Below are positions 24,765 to 35,885 of a DNA stretch of 64,000 nucleotides, in pieces; position 1 is the stretch's first letter, and each line of letters opens with the position of its first letter. Below the pieces are notes generated by a model that made no database searches, was not told the origin of the DNA, and saw only the letters and a program-made list of their open reading frames with translations. This DNA is from Calendula officinalis (Eukaryota > Streptophyta > Magnoliopsida > Asterales > Asteraceae), in assembly GCA_963853835.1 (NCBI GenBank), contig OY970822.1:88641135-88705134 (forward strand). Reading direction: 5' to 3'. The position numbers and the translations under genes are program-made.

Positions 24765-25540
24765 TCAACTTCCATTCAACCGCCCATCACCCACCAAAGA
24801 AAAAACCTTCAGACTCTTCGGAAAAGACGTCGGCGGCACCGCCACCAAACCATGCACTGTCATCATCACCGACGAATCAGACTCTTCCGATACCGCCGTG
24901 GTCGTCCAAGAAGAATCGTCAAAAGAAACCGGAGAAAGTAAACGGAAATTCGAGTGCCATTATTGTTGCAGAAATTTCCCCACATCTCAAGCCCTCGGTG
25001 GCCATCAAAACGCACATAAACGAGAACGACAGCACGCTAAACGAGCTCACCTTCAATCCGGCATGTTTCACGGCGGCTTAACGGCGGCTCAAATGTATGG
25101 TCTCATGAATTACCACCGGACTCAAATACCACCATCCTACTACCACCAACAACAACAATGTACCGCATATAATGCTTATAGTACAACTAACATTACCAAT
25201 ATTGGTAGTAGGTTTTATGGAGGAAATTTAAATATAGCTAATTACGGTTTTCAACAAACACCAATCGATGGCAGTCCGTTGGCCATGTGGAGATCATACC
25301 CGACGGTTCGAAACTCGACATTTAGCGACAGTCTGAAAGCGTCGCGAGTTGCAACAGCTGGGAGTAATTCTCAGATCCGGTATTCGCATGAACAAAAGTC
25401 CAGCGTTCAAGATCAAGTCAGTTTGGATTTACATTTATAATATTATCTTCTATTTATTGAATTTCAGTTATGATGTGATAACTAATTATGGTGTCTAAAA
25501 TATTAGCAACATATTAATTCAAAATTCCTAGCTAGATAAG

Positions 25541-25939
25541 CAAGGGCGGTTCTAGGGTGGGCATTTGATACCCCAGAAGTTTTCTGATTAGTATAAATTT
25601 TTTTTACGTATCAACTCATTTTTTGCTTTTGCCTAAAATGTATGAGCGATAACTAGTCCACGTCGTATATTAGCTTAGTGGTTAACTCATATAGATCTTA
25701 AACATGTAACATTAAGTTCAAGTCCCTTTCATATGCATTTTTTAAAAAAAAAAATTCTTCCTTATTTCCCTTTTAATGTTATTCTACTAATATTTTCTTT
25801 TCTTTTTACTAAGTTCCCTCCTTTTTCTTAATTTAAAAATGTTATATTTGCAATTTAATCTTAAAAAATATCATTCGAGAACCTGACTTCCACTTTAAAA
25901 TTTTGACCACCTTTAAAAATTGTTCTGGTACCGCCACTG
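25541..25939. mobile_element. hAT-type MITE with tRNA-like segment
   Basis: A 399-bp element with a perfect 8-bp duplication TAGATAAG (25533-25540, 25940-25947). Ends CAAGGGCGGTTCTAG and, reversed, CAGTGGCGGTACCAG fit the hAT pattern. Inside, 25668-25729 resembles a tRNA gene's internal promoter (TAGCTTAGTGGTTAACTC ... GTTCAAGTCCC) followed by an A-run, suggesting an embedded SINE-like piece. It lies 100 bp past the zinc-finger gene stop codon. Confidence 0.85.
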
Positions 25940-25947
25940 TAGATAAG

Positions 25948-27440
25948 CCAGAAAATCCACACGGGATCGAAATTACAAATGGATTCAGAGAGCAAATTAA
26001 AATAATAAAATTTAATCACTGATTTTAAGCTAAAAACTTAATTATAATACATTTTCTTGATTATGAGTAATGTTATATCCTAACCTCGTCTTCTGCTTAC
26101 ACTATACGTACGGACCAAACGTACAATTTGGCCGACGAATTTTACAATTTATTCCTTTTACTTTAAAAAGTTTAAGAGCTTGAAGTGTGTTGATAATGCT
26201 TGTACTATAAACCATCCAAAGTGTGTACAGTACAACTGTAAGTTGCTTGTTGACTTGTTTATGGTTGTAATATGCTCAGTTATCTTTTACCCTTTCTAAA
26301 TGTACATTTTTTTGGCATAGTGCAAAAGACATGAACTATGACATATTTGGAACAAAATCTGTTGCTAGATATTACGAGAAGGACTTTGAAAACTACGTTT
26401 GAATAAGCGAAATTGTTGTTACATTCATGTGGTGTGATTGAAAATGATATAACACCTAAAAAGAAAGGTTTTCTTTTCAAAAGTTGGTAAATAAATAGTA
26501 GATAAACGTAAGCATTTTATTTTACAGTATGTTAAAAAAACTACAACAATGACACCCAATTCCGAAGAAGAAGAAAAATTACGATATGATTAAGATGAAA
26601 TGTAGACAGCTACACCTCTAATTAGGAGCAGAGAGATTGTTTCATGAAAGATCTCTGTCATATGTGTTTAACTTCTATATATGGATTTTATCAAACCTTT
26701 CCTAATAGTGGCTCTTCCTTTAGTTTGGTCACATCACGTTTTTCTTATAGACAAATCAATTGACACATAATAACATTTCTTCACTTCCTTTATCACTTCG
26801 ATAAATTACAAAATATATTGCAAAATGTACAAGTCCCTAATACAGTCACAGTCTCTCTCCCCGTCTCCTCTTCTTCACTAGACCGACGAAACCAATGAAT
26901 AATAAAACTGAAGAAGCAAGGAAATAGGCATGGCAATGTTGTTTTTATGAAGCATAGTGACGAGTAAACTGACATACCCATTCGCAAATAAAACCATTAG
27001 CGGAAATCATTGGACTAAAATCAAACATCATATGCAATATAATTACATTCAAAATCTAGGATCTTTAAATTTAGATTATATTGAATACATGTCAGTTGTT
27101 AAAAAATAAATGCATTACGTTTTTATATACTTCTATGTGTATATATTGACATAGACTTTGGAATGCCCACATGAGACAAACTATAAAAAGCAAATTCTGA
27201 AATTATTGGACCCGGAAATATACTCATTAAATATTGTGAAGCATGCTATTTATGGCATGACTACGATGGCTAAAGAAATTGTTTGGGAAGCATGAACAAG
27301 TTCGATTTTAGTATAAACCATAGTTGAAACATAGTATACTCATTCTTGCAATATAATGAAATTAAATAAGAGATTCGTTCACTCATAATTTCATTATTAG
27401 CTATACTTTAGTATACTTTGATACTTTTTTTTCTTCTTCA
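25948..27440. other. Intergenic, nothing recognised
   Basis: The 3' flank of the zinc-finger gene. No supported gene; ORFs at 26280 and 26793 (minus) have no motif. Confidence 0.5.
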
Positions 27441-27442
27441 TT

Positions 27443-27614
27443 TTAAACTCATTTGACCTGTCATTTAGGGTATGTTTGGAAAAACTTATTAAGAGAGTTT
27501 TTTAACTTATTAGCTTAATAAACCTAAATAAACTTAAAACTTCAAACTTGTTTAGACTTATTAAGCTAATAATTTAAAAAACACTCTTAATGACCGGTCA
27601 AATGAGTTTAAAAA
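27443..27614. repeat. Palindrome with a Tourist MITE in its centre
   Basis: Arms AAACTCATTTGACCTGTCAT (left) and ATGACCGGTCAAATGAGTTT (right) are near-perfect inverted repeats. A 119-bp MITE (27468-27586, ends GGGTATGTTTGG and CACTC) sits exactly between them with TTA on both sides. Removing the MITE and one TTA leaves a palindrome of about 43 bp centred on TTA. Confidence 0.75.
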
Positions 27615-28006
27615 AAAGATAGCCATGGGAGAGGGTTATAAAAATATATTAGGGTTAGGTTTTATCTAGTAAAATTTTAACGAGTCCTAATGTATACCTA
27701 TCAATTATCTCCATAATGATTACACCACTAAATGTTTTGATAATTAAAATAATAAAAAGCCTTATAAATAAGGGGCACCTTTGTACTTACTACTTAATGT
27801 ACATCCAATTAAATAACACAGTGGCCTTTAACTTTATGCCCTGTATAACAATTCAATTATTCAAATTCTTCATAATTATAACATAAAATTCAAAAAGCAT
27901 ATCATACATATATCCATGCTACTTTCAAGCATGACTGCATGAGAAAGATTACAAGAAATGATGAAGAAAACTGATTAGATATCTACAATAAACGGGCCAA
28001 AATGGA

Positions 28007-29387
28007 TTAGGGAAGCTTTTGTTGGTGTGAACGGGTCATATAAGTGTCTTCAATGTATCTTGTAACTAATGAAATACCATAATGTGAAGCACTTGATGCA
28101 GCATAATATGATGTTACACTTAGTTGAGTGAAGTTTGGAAGCCCATATCCTGTCATTTTTTTATTTTTATTAACCAACTTGAATTTATTCAAATAAATCA
28201 TATTAGTAATAGCAGATACAAAAGAAAAGGCACGGAAAGAAAAAGGATGTTATAGTAATTAAATAACAGAAATAACTTTTAGAAACTGATTGCATACCTC
28301 CCAATGCAGCACTGGAAGCAGAAAACATCAGCAATGGAGGAATCTGCAAAAACAGGAGATTTATGAGAACAATAGAATAAACTTGACTTATAAGACGCTT
28401 ACATAATCATAATAAAATTAAAAAAAATATACTATGTGTAGGATTACCCCTATAATGAATGGAAGCCACTTTGGCCCTTTTACATGTTTCTGGAGATATG
28501 GCATTCCTGGAATGAATTCAAGTTATAAAAAAACAAATTAAATAAATAAATAAATTAGAGTTCAATGTATAAATATACCTGTATTCAGACCATAAAAGGC
28601 ACTAAGCATCCCACCTAAACCACAGCCAGCCTATTGAAATAAAAAGACAGATGAAATTAGTTAATTGTAACTTCTATGGCTGCGTAGACAGTATTATGAT
28701 CATGTGTTTATGCTAAACTGTTCTATATTTGTCAATTGACACACCAGTCACTGATTTGTGTAAATTTACAACTAATCTATTTCATCATAACTTGTAGATT
28801 TGTCAATTGTTTTGGTAAATCCATCATTTATTAACAAAAGTTGGGTAGGACACTGCACAGCGCAACTCAGACTTCCAAAAACAATTTCTAGTCAGTCTAC
28901 AAACCCTATGCACTGCAATCATAAGGAATTAAACTTAAATAGCACATTTAGCATATTAGCTTAAATCTGGTATATGATATCCAACCTAATTTTAGCTTCT
29001 GATCAACAACCAAAACTACTCAGGTGCTTTTCGTATAAAAAAAATTTATAAATTACATAAAAATTTGAAGTAATTGAAGCAAATTGTTACCACGGCGGTA
29101 GCGTCATGTAACACTGGAGTGATAGTCCATTCTCCTTTGTCCTGAATTAACGAAAACACGTGTTTAAACAATCAATCAGCTCGAATTCAACCGATACATA
29201 TGATCAATTTAGATCATGAAATTGAATAATTTCGTAAACAATACGAGATCAAACAACTCACCGAGTCTGAATCCAGAAGAGAGAGACAGCGTGGGCAACG
29301 AGGAGTACCGAGACCAGGTTTAATGGTGGGTTCGTGGTAGAGATTTCCTGTTCGCAGCTTCTGTTCATACACCTCTCGAGTCCCCAT
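28007..29387 (-). CDS. Conserved plant membrane protein, unknown function
   Basis: Six exons on the minus strand: 29262-29387, 29091-29141, 28579-28630, 28448-28506, 28298-28343, 28007-28149. All have GT-AG borders and frames join without gaps, giving 158 aa from ATG to TAA. The N-terminal third is soluble and carries a CPRC pair (residues 31-34), possibly metal-binding. Two hydrophobic segments follow: AGCGLGGMLSAFYGL (about 60-75) and WLPFIIGIPPLLMFSASSA (about 90-108). The tail is rich in small and aromatic residues (TSYYAASSASHYG). I recognise it as a type of small plant-conserved protein but know no assigned function. Two membrane helices and an organellar or ER location are inference. 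Confidence 0.85.
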
Positions 29388-30334
29388 CGCAGACGTGCAA
29401 TTTCACACAGTCGAACACACTGCGGCCAGACGCCTATCGGTATTAAGGGTTTGGGTTGGTGAGTTTGGGCCGGGTTAGCTCTTCTGGACTGGACCGAGGC
29501 CCAGATACCACTTTAATGCCTCCAAAAGCATCCAATAAGTTAGTTCGAAAATAAGAAATTATATTCATATTCATTCTTACTTTTTATGTTTTCTTATCTG
29601 CCTATAAATTTGATAAGGTAACATTTGCAATCCATTAATTCGCTCTGTTAAAATTATCCGTTAATTTTGACATATGTTTTGATCAAGTGAGTAGAAACAT
29701 AAGTGCTCAAAAAGGTATACTCTTCGAAAATATTTGATATTTGGTTTTGTTTGTAAAACTGATTTTGTTACTTTCGACGTCAGTTAGTTTTGGCTACATT
29801 TCCGAAGGCTTAAACCAACTTAAGCTATATGTTTGAAGCTTATCGGTTTTTTAAGACAAATGTAATTTAGACACTCAACTTGGTTGAGTGAGTCATTTAG
29901 TACTTTGGCTTATTAAATGTGCATAATAGTGTCATTAACTTTAGAAAAAGTCAATTTACTACTCTGACTTACTATTTGATCTTAAATTTTCACGTAATTT
30001 GATTATAATTTCAATATATTAAAATGGACTTATATTTCTTAATTCGGAAATAGAGGGAACTAAATCTTGTATGAAAAGACGACCAAAATAATCACATTTT
30101 GGCAAGTTTAAAGAACAATGTTACATTTTTAATAGTTCATAGAAAATTTGATTTACCAAATTTATGTTATTAAGATAAATACTTCCAATGGCAAAAACTA
30201 ATGACACACGTAAAGGTAGTTAAAGAAAATGTCTCATTAAATACATGCATGTACAAAATTGGGAGTTGGTGATGACGAAGTAACTAATTATATCGCGAGA
30301 TAAACATGTTTTGAACCATCTACCTAATTATATA
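29388..30334. other. 5' flank of the membrane-protein gene and intergenic
   Basis: TTTGGGCCGG and GAGGCCCAG near 29465-29505 resemble site II (TGGGCY) promoter words for the minus-strand gene. The remainder up to the Stowaway element is AT-rich, with nothing recognised. Confidence 0.45.
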
Positions 30335-31578
30335 CACCCTCCGTCTCACAAAAAAATTCTTATTTCTTTTGAGCACAAATATTTAGGAAATAGTTGATAG
30401 TGGGGTTCTTGGTACTATTTTTGGTTAAAATTTAAGGTTAATTGGAGAAAGAAAGTGTTTTTAAGGCTGAACAGTATAGGCCATTTGCCGTTGGAATGGG
30501 GTGATGTGGCACACTGCCACGGCATGGAGGCAAGGTGGAACACCGCCCCCTACATGGCGTGGGGTGCGGTGGTGGCAATGGCAGTACTAGGGGTGGGCAC
30601 AGTGGGCCACTGCCAAATAATTCTTCATTTACAGTGAAAAAACTATACAAAATGCTTTCTTTAAAAGAGTAATGACAACAATTTAGAAGAAATAAGATCT
30701 ATAGCCATGAAGTAAATATATTTTTAGCTGCTACTATATGTTGTAAACATAAAAAAAATTTAACGTGAACTTTAAGCTGTTATTTACATTTGGGCACTAA
30801 TTATTACTAACTTTAAACTGATGACCTTTTGGAATGCAACGTAATTTGAACCATTAGGCCATATATTTTAGTTTACGATTTGACCTAAAAATAACTCGAC
30901 TCGTAGACCCAACCCAACACGTCGCATTACACAAACTTTGCCCCCGTTTGAATTTTTTCCTGGTACCCCTGGGTGGTGGAGAACCGTGGCCACGTGACGG
31001 GGGTTAACGGGGTGGAGATGATCGTTGGACGAAGGAAATGAGGGTTTTTAGAAGAGAAAATTATACAGAAAATAAGTAAAAAACTTACTTGCAAAACTGT
31101 GGTTGTGGATGATGAAGAAGATGTGGCCGACTAAAAAGATGATAGATGAGAGTTAGAATTAGTTTTTTTTTTCTTTTTTTTTTTGCGCTTTTAAACTTAA
31201 AATTGAGCTCTTTAAAATTGGGTTTTAAAAATTTTGGTCAACGTGTGTAAAAAAAGTTGGGTTTTAAAATAAATATTTGTATTTTTAAAAATAAAAGGTT
31301 ATTTTATTTTTTGAAAATAAATGAAAAAGAATTAGTGATATAGAAATTAAAATGGTGTGTTGTGGTGTGGTGGATATTTCATGTATAAAATGGTGTGGTG
31401 TGGTTACTGAGGTGACAAATGATATGACATAAATTCTCAAGTTATGGTGAGGCCCATACCCCATAGCCTAAGAGATAATAGATGGTGGGGGTCCATAATA
31501 ATAATATTATTTAATAGATTTAAATTTTTCTGTGGGATAAAATTTATAGTAGAAATGAGAATTTTTTTTAGAACGGAG
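30335..31578. mobile_element. Stowaway MITE split by a Harbinger-like element
   Basis: Left part CACCCTCCGTCTCACAAAAA (from 30335) and right part ending in GAACGGAG (31578), with TA on both sides, correspond to the intact Stowaway at 43025-43288. That includes the shared inner words GGGGTCC-AT(A)AATAATA and GTGGGA(T/C)AAAA. The intervening 30465-31468 is an insertion; removing it restores GGAGAAAGAAAGTGTTTTTAAGAGATAATAG, in line with the intact copy. Confidence 0.75.
30465..31468. mobile_element. Non-autonomous Harbinger-like element
   Basis: About 1.0 kb flanked by TAA (30462-30464 and 31469-31471). Ends GGCTGAACAGTATAGGCC and, reversed, GGCTATGGGGTATGGGCC are inverted repeats. The left subterminal region is G/C-rich with CACTGCCAC/GGTGGCA words. 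There is no transposase; short ORFs at 30438-30650 overlap the arms and are not genes. Confidence 0.65.
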
Positions 31579-31798
31579 TAAGACCCGTGCCAACGGCACG
31601 TCGGGGGTCTCCGTCGAAGTGCGTCGCGCCACGACGGCGTTGGCACCGACCCGTCGTGGCTTGCGTCGTTGGGCCGGCGTCGTCTGGTCGACATAATCGT
31701 TTGGCGCGTCGGGGGGGTATGTGGGGTCGGGGGAGCGGGGTAAATTGAATTCAAAATTCAATTTTAATTTTTTGTTTTTTCTTTATCCTATTTTTTAC

Positions 31799-31807
31799 CT
31801 ATAAATA
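31799..31807 (+). promoter_or_regulatory. TATA box of the Myb/SANT ORF
   Basis: CTATAAATA lies about 80 bp upstream of the ATG at 31888 and is followed by a C/T-rich leader (CTTCTCCCACTTCTTCATTACC), a typical plant Pol II layout. Confidence 0.6.
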
Positions 31808-31887
31808 AAACACCCTCTTATTCATAATTTTATACCACTTCTCCCACTTCTTCATTACCTTCATTACCTATTTTCCAAATTTTCATC

Positions 31888-33168
31888 ATGAGTCGTAGAT
31901 CCAACTCCTCCCCGTCAAATGATCACTTCCAAAATTTGTTAAACACTCGTATCCCGTCACCAGCTTATTCGTCAAATGCTGGACAGACTAGCCAGCCCAG
32001 CCCGAGCAACGTCGCATCTGGTTCGGGTTCGGGTTTTCATCCATTCTACTCATCCCCCGGCGGTTTCCCGCCCCAAGGCGCTGTTCAACCCGGTTATCAA
32101 CCCGGTTATCAACCGGGTTATCAACCCGGTTACCAACCCGGTTTCCACCCCGGTTTCTATGGCGGCGGTTATTTTCCCGGTTCGGGTTCGGAAGAGGAAG
32201 ACGAAGGAGAGGGCCAACCGGAAGTGCAAATTGAATCCCAACCCGAAGTGGAAGAGGAAGACGAAGGAGAGGGCCCACAAGCGGTACCCGAACCGGTCCA
32301 ACCAAGCAGGGGAACAGGAAGAAGAAGAAGAGCTACACCAGCGGTTAGGGAGGCTGGTTCGGTGCAGAAGTGGTCCATCCAGGAGGCCGTTATTTTATCC
32401 CAGCGGTGGATAAATGCTTCACAATCCGCTGAACGCGGGAACTCACAATCCGGTGATCGATTTTGGGGGCAGATTGAAGCCGAGTGCAACTCACTGGTTG
32501 ATACAAAACGCACCAGAAGTCAACTCCAAGGGAAATGGAACAAGATAAAAATGGACGTTCGGAAGTTTGGGGAAATCTTTAAACGGTTCGAGTCAAGGCG
32601 ACAAAGTGGGGCCGATGACCAAGGCGTGCTCAACGCCGCAAAACAACAATTTTATGACAACAACAACAGGAGGAACTTTTTGTACGAACTGTGTTGGAAT
32701 GAACTAAAAGATTACCCCAAGTTTTGGACAAATTACAACGTGATGAATCCCCAACCCACTCCCGAGCCCAACCCGGTGAACCTTGACGAAGACAACACCA
32801 CCCCGCTCCCTACCGCAAATATGGATGGTCTATTCTGTGACGACCCGATCCGTCGCCCACCGGGTCGTAACGTTAGCCTGCGTACGATAAGTTCCTCGGA
32901 TGCGACTTCGTCACGGTATTCAAGTGACGAAACTCGTGACCGTATATGTGAGAACGCCATACTGCAAGCCGACACTTTGAAGACTATCAAAGAAGCGACT
33001 GTGGAGAAAAAGATATCGGATGCTTTCAGAGTCCTTCATTGTTCGGTTCCCGATAATTTGAGCCGAAGAGAGCGAAAAGCGGTTTTAAAATATCGCCGGA
33101 GTTTATTGGACAAATACGCCGATCCGGACTCATCCGATGAGGGAGAAGACGACGAGGACGACGAGTAG
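31888..33168 (+). CDS. PIF/Harbinger-type Myb/SANT-like DNA-binding protein
   Basis: An intact single-exon ORF of 426 aa from ATG to TAG. The N-terminus is Ser/Pro-rich with a PGYQ repeat (four to five copies of a 15-bp unit, about residues 68-86), then two acidic repeats (EEEDEGEG). A Myb/SANT-like domain occupies about 160-280: start W163, RFWGQIEAECN, KRTRSQLQGKWNKI, FLYELCWNELKDYPKF. The C-terminus is basic (SRRERKAVLKYRRSLL), then acidic. In PIF/Harbinger elements such a protein pairs with the transposase for DNA binding and nuclear import. No transposase lies nearby, so it is an orphan: either a non-autonomous element or a domesticated gene. Similar plant proteins are often misnamed glutathione S-transferase T3-like. 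Confidence 0.8.
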   Translation: MSRRSNSSPSNDHFQNLLNTRIPSPAYSSNAGQTSQPSPSNVASGSGSGFHPFYSSPGGFPPQGAVQPGYQPGYQPGYQPGYQPGFHPGFYGGGYFPGSGSEEEDEGEGQPEVQIESQPEVEEEDEGEGPQAVPEPVQPSRGTGRRRRATPAVREAGSVQKWSIQEAVILSQRWINASQSAERGNSQSGDRFWGQIEAECNSLVDTKRTRSQLQGKWNKIKMDVRKFGEIFKRFESRRQSGADDQGVLNAAKQQFYDNNNRRNFLYELCWNELKDYPKFWTNYNVMNPQPTPEPNPVNLDEDNTTPLPTANMDGLFCDDPIRRPPGRNVSLRTISSSDATSSRYSSDETRDRICENAILQADTLKTIKEATVEKKISDAFRVLHCSVPDNLSRRERKAVLKYRRSLLDKYADPDSSDEGEDDEDDE

Positions 33169-33525
33169 TTTTTTTTTATGTGTACTTTTTTTTTTAAGTT
33201 TAGTGTTTTTTTTTATGTTTTAATGCCTTTTTTAAATTTAATGTAATATTTTTGTTAATTTAATGTAATGTTTTTTTATTTAATATAGTGTGTTTTTTAT
33301 TAAATAAAATAGTGATGTGGAAATGATGATGTGGAAATGATGGGTTTAGTGATGGGTTTAGTGATGGGTTAGTGATGTGTAGGGTTGGCACGAACGTGTC
33401 AGTACTGTGTCAGTAAGGATGCGATGACGTGACGCTAGTGATGGGTTAGTGATGTATAGGGTTGGGAGAGGCCTAAGTAATACACCGCACACGAATTTTT
33501 CATGATAGCCTTATTTATATTCAAA

Positions 33526-33571
33526 AGGCCCACCAGCTAAAAGCCCATTAAACCCAAATCCAAAACCCTAG
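33526..33571 (+). promoter_or_regulatory. Site II and telo-box of the eL21 promoter
   Basis: AGGCCCA (33526) and AAGCCCA (33541) are site II words, and AAACCCTAG (33563-33571) is a telo-box. The combination just upstream of the ATG (33653) is characteristic of plant ribosomal-protein genes and links expression to proliferating cells. Confidence 0.75.
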
Positions 33572-33652
33572 AGCGCCATGCTTTTATAGCCTCCTGCATA
33601 CACTGATACTCAATTTCGTGTGCCGTTTTCCGATCGATTCACAGACGTAAAG

Positions 33653-34763
33653 ATGCCGGCCGGCCATGGGTTACGATCGAGGACTAGAGATTTGTTCCAA
33701 AGAGGTTTCCGCAAGAAGGGTACCATTCATCTATCCACATACCTCCAAACCTATAAAGTCGGAGACTACGTTGACGTTAAGGTAAACGGTGCTGTGCACA
33801 AGGGAATGCCACACAAGTTCTACCACGGCCGCACAGGTCAGGTCTGGAACGTCACCAAGCGCGCCATCGGCGTTGAGTTGAACAAACAGGTCAATATCTA
33901 TCTCAAGTTTCAATCTCCCTCTACTGTGTCATATGAAAAGTTTGTATTTTTCTAGTTGTGGATTAGCAGATTGATGCAGAAATTGGTATAGGAAATCTAC
34001 ATTACATATTGATTTGAGAAGTTGTTGGATGTATTTTTAGGGTTTTTGATGGCTGTTTGTTCAATTTTGCTTTTTTGTACGTATCGATCTACCTAACAGG
34101 TTATTTGATTTGATTAGAAAGCATGATACAGTTAAAATGTCGTTTGGTTGATGCAAAGTAAATTGTTCTACGAATAACAACTTCGTATGTGGTTTAATTG
34201 AGGAATTTTTTAGGAGCACGGTAATTGCAATTTCATACCTGTTTTCGTTGAGAAATTAGGGTTTTTCTTTCTATTGATATTCCATTTCATTGACAATCAA
34301 GGAAAGTAATAAAAATTAGGGTATTTCCATTTAATTTGGTTTTGGGCAAGCTTTTAAATGCAGCTAATCAGCTTATCAAAATACAATAAACTCCCTTTTA
34401 GTGTTTGGATAAGCTTATTAGCTAAAGTTAGCTGTTAGTTACTCTTTCACCATCAACTTATTTGTGCTTTATTGGCTAATTTACAACTTTGCCCCTGTCT
34501 TACAGGTTGGAAACAGGATCATTAAGAAGAGGCTTCATGTGCGAATTGAGCACGTGATGCCATCAAGATGCAATGAGGAGTTGAAGCAGAGGATTAAAAA
34601 GAATGATCAACTTAAGGCAGAAGCTAAAGCAAAGGGTGTTGTGATCAGTACCAAAAGGCAACCACTTGGACCCAAACCAGGATTCATGGTTGAAGGAACC
34701 ACCCTCGAGACTGTTACTCCCATTCCTTATGATGTTGTCAACGATCTTAAGGGCGGTTATTAA
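33653..34763 (+). CDS. RPL21: 60S ribosomal protein eL21
   Basis: Two exons, 33653-33889 and 34506-34763, with GT-AG borders and phase 0, coding for 164 aa, the usual length of plant eL21. The start is the ATG in AAGATGCCGGC; the upstream in-frame extension to 33620 has no ATG. The N-terminus MPAGHGLRSRTRDLFQ, the KOW-like VGDYVDVKVNGAVHKGMPH, and FYHGRTGQVWNV are family hallmarks. The basic C-terminal half (HVRIEHVMPSRC) binds rRNA. It is a structural protein of the large cytosolic subunit, assembled in the nucleolus. The 615-bp intron contains an AGCTTATTAGCTAA-type inverted word cluster near 34360-34440. The Harbinger-derived segment ends about 175 bp upstream. Confidence 0.97.
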
Positions 34764-35046
34764 GTTTTATGCTTGGTTTAAATCATTTTGTCGGTTTTGT
34801 TTCGTGACATTGATATGTTTTTGTTCTTTGTTTTAATTTTAGACAATGTGTTTTTATTGTTGATGATCAAGTAATGGATATGCTTGCAAGATCCCACATA
34901 TGGTTGTTTGGCTACTTACAGTCTTTGACACAATCTTAACCCTTTAGTTTGTTGTTTGTGACGTTTTTTGAGTTGACAAGAATTTCGTGTTTTGTTAAAT
35001 TAGTGACCAAACAACTACAAATTAGACCATTATGTTCATTAAAAAC
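34764..35046 (+). other. eL21 3' flank
   Basis: T-rich 3' untranslated and flanking sequence; nothing else recognised. Confidence 0.5.
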
Positions 35047-35885
35047 TAGGGGTGTTTGTTTAGATAATTTGGATATATTTGAACCGAATAAGTGAATCTA
35101 AATGGATTTTGGATTTCAAATGTTTAAACCGAACCGTCCAAACAAATTTAAATCCAAACCAATCCGAATCAAATTACAATTTGGATGGTTTGGATTTGTC
35201 CGAACCAAAGCATTTTTTTTTTCTTAATATATTTCACAAGACTAAAAAGGTATATAACATAACTAATATTAAGGTTAATATATACAATTTCAAAACGACA
35301 AACTACTTTATAAATAAAAATAAGTCTAATTCATAGCTTGTGACATTTACAATAATATATGTAAAAAATTTGATATTAACTTTCTCAAAACTCCAAAAAG
35401 ATTGCTACATTACCAACTAATACAATATAAATGAACAAGTAGGGCATTATACCTGCGGGAAGAATCACGTATGTCGTCGAATCGTCGTTGTTTAATACAA
35501 GTGGGTTGCGGGCGATTCACGTATCAAATGGGAAGGGACGAATTGGGATAAAAGGAAGAATTAATAGGGTTAAGATTGTGTGTGAAAACTGGACAGTCGA
35601 TGAGATCACAGGTCATGTATTTCGTTTTTTGGATTTAGATTTAGATTTAGAATGGGCCATTTAAGAAGTTAATAGTTTTAGAATTTTTTTGGGCTATAGG
35701 ATATTTCGTTAATTTCCATTACTATTTGGATATTTTGGATAATAAACCAAATCCAATCCGTAAATCAAACTATTAATTTGGATCAAGTCCAAACCAATCC
35801 AAAAAACCAAAAAACCAATCCATACGATCAAATCCAAATTGTCCATTTGGATAATCCGGATTTATCCGAATAGTGAACACCCCTA
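35047..35885. mobile_element. hAT foldback MITE built from TTTGGAT words
   Basis: An 839-bp element with a perfect 8-bp duplication TTAAAAAC (35039-35046, 35886-35893). Ends TAGGGGTGTTTG and, reversed, TAGGGGTGTTCACTATTCGG. The arms repeat AACC(G/A)AATCC and GGATTTGGAT words in inverted order. The centre (about 35430-35600) is a GC-richer block that may be a further insertion. The ORF at 35079 is a translation of the arm. Confidence 0.85.

Larger units (their letters stand above)
20131..25440 (+). pseudogene. C2H2 zinc-finger/EAR gene split by a Copia element
   Basis: A single-exon transcription factor gene interrupted after codon 19. Coding sequence is 20131-20188 and 24770-25440 (24765-24769 is the duplicated TCAAC). 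The two parts join exactly in frame to 243 codons (242 aa). The start ATG sits in a good context (CCCACCATGG). One plant C2H2 finger (C82, C85, H98, H102 in joined numbering) carries the QALGGH motif. An RLFG motif lies N-terminal and an EAR repressor motif (SLDLHL) ends the protein. This layout matches the GIS/ZFP5/ZFP6/ZFP8 group of nuclear repressors and trichome or hormone regulators; the exact orthologue is not decided. As assembled, the 3' part has no in-frame ATG before the finger, so this copy should be null unless rescued. Confidence 0.9.
31579..33480 (+). mobile_element. Harbinger-derived segment carrying only the Myb/SANT ORF
   Basis: The right side ends AGAGGCC followed by TAA (33472-33477 region), with reiterated GATGGGTTTAGTGATG words, as in PIF/Harbinger ends. 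On the left the segment begins next to the Stowaway end with ACCCGTGCCAACGGCACG, GC-rich and not a clear match to the right TIR, so the left limit is uncertain. It contains the 426-aa ORF but no DDE transposase. Confidence 0.5.

Noticed and set aside
24748..25440. A stand-alone 230-aa zinc-finger gene starting at 24748
   Set aside because: The first codon is TTG inside the LTR; the true start is the ATG at 20131 on the other side of the Copia element.
31988..32990. Several ORFs opposite or overlapping the Myb/SANT gene
   Set aside because: Shadow frames of a GC-biased, repeat-bearing coding region; no motif of their own.
33620..33652. eL21 start extended upstream
   Set aside because: No ATG upstream; the MPAGHGLRSRTRD start at 33653 is the family N-terminus.
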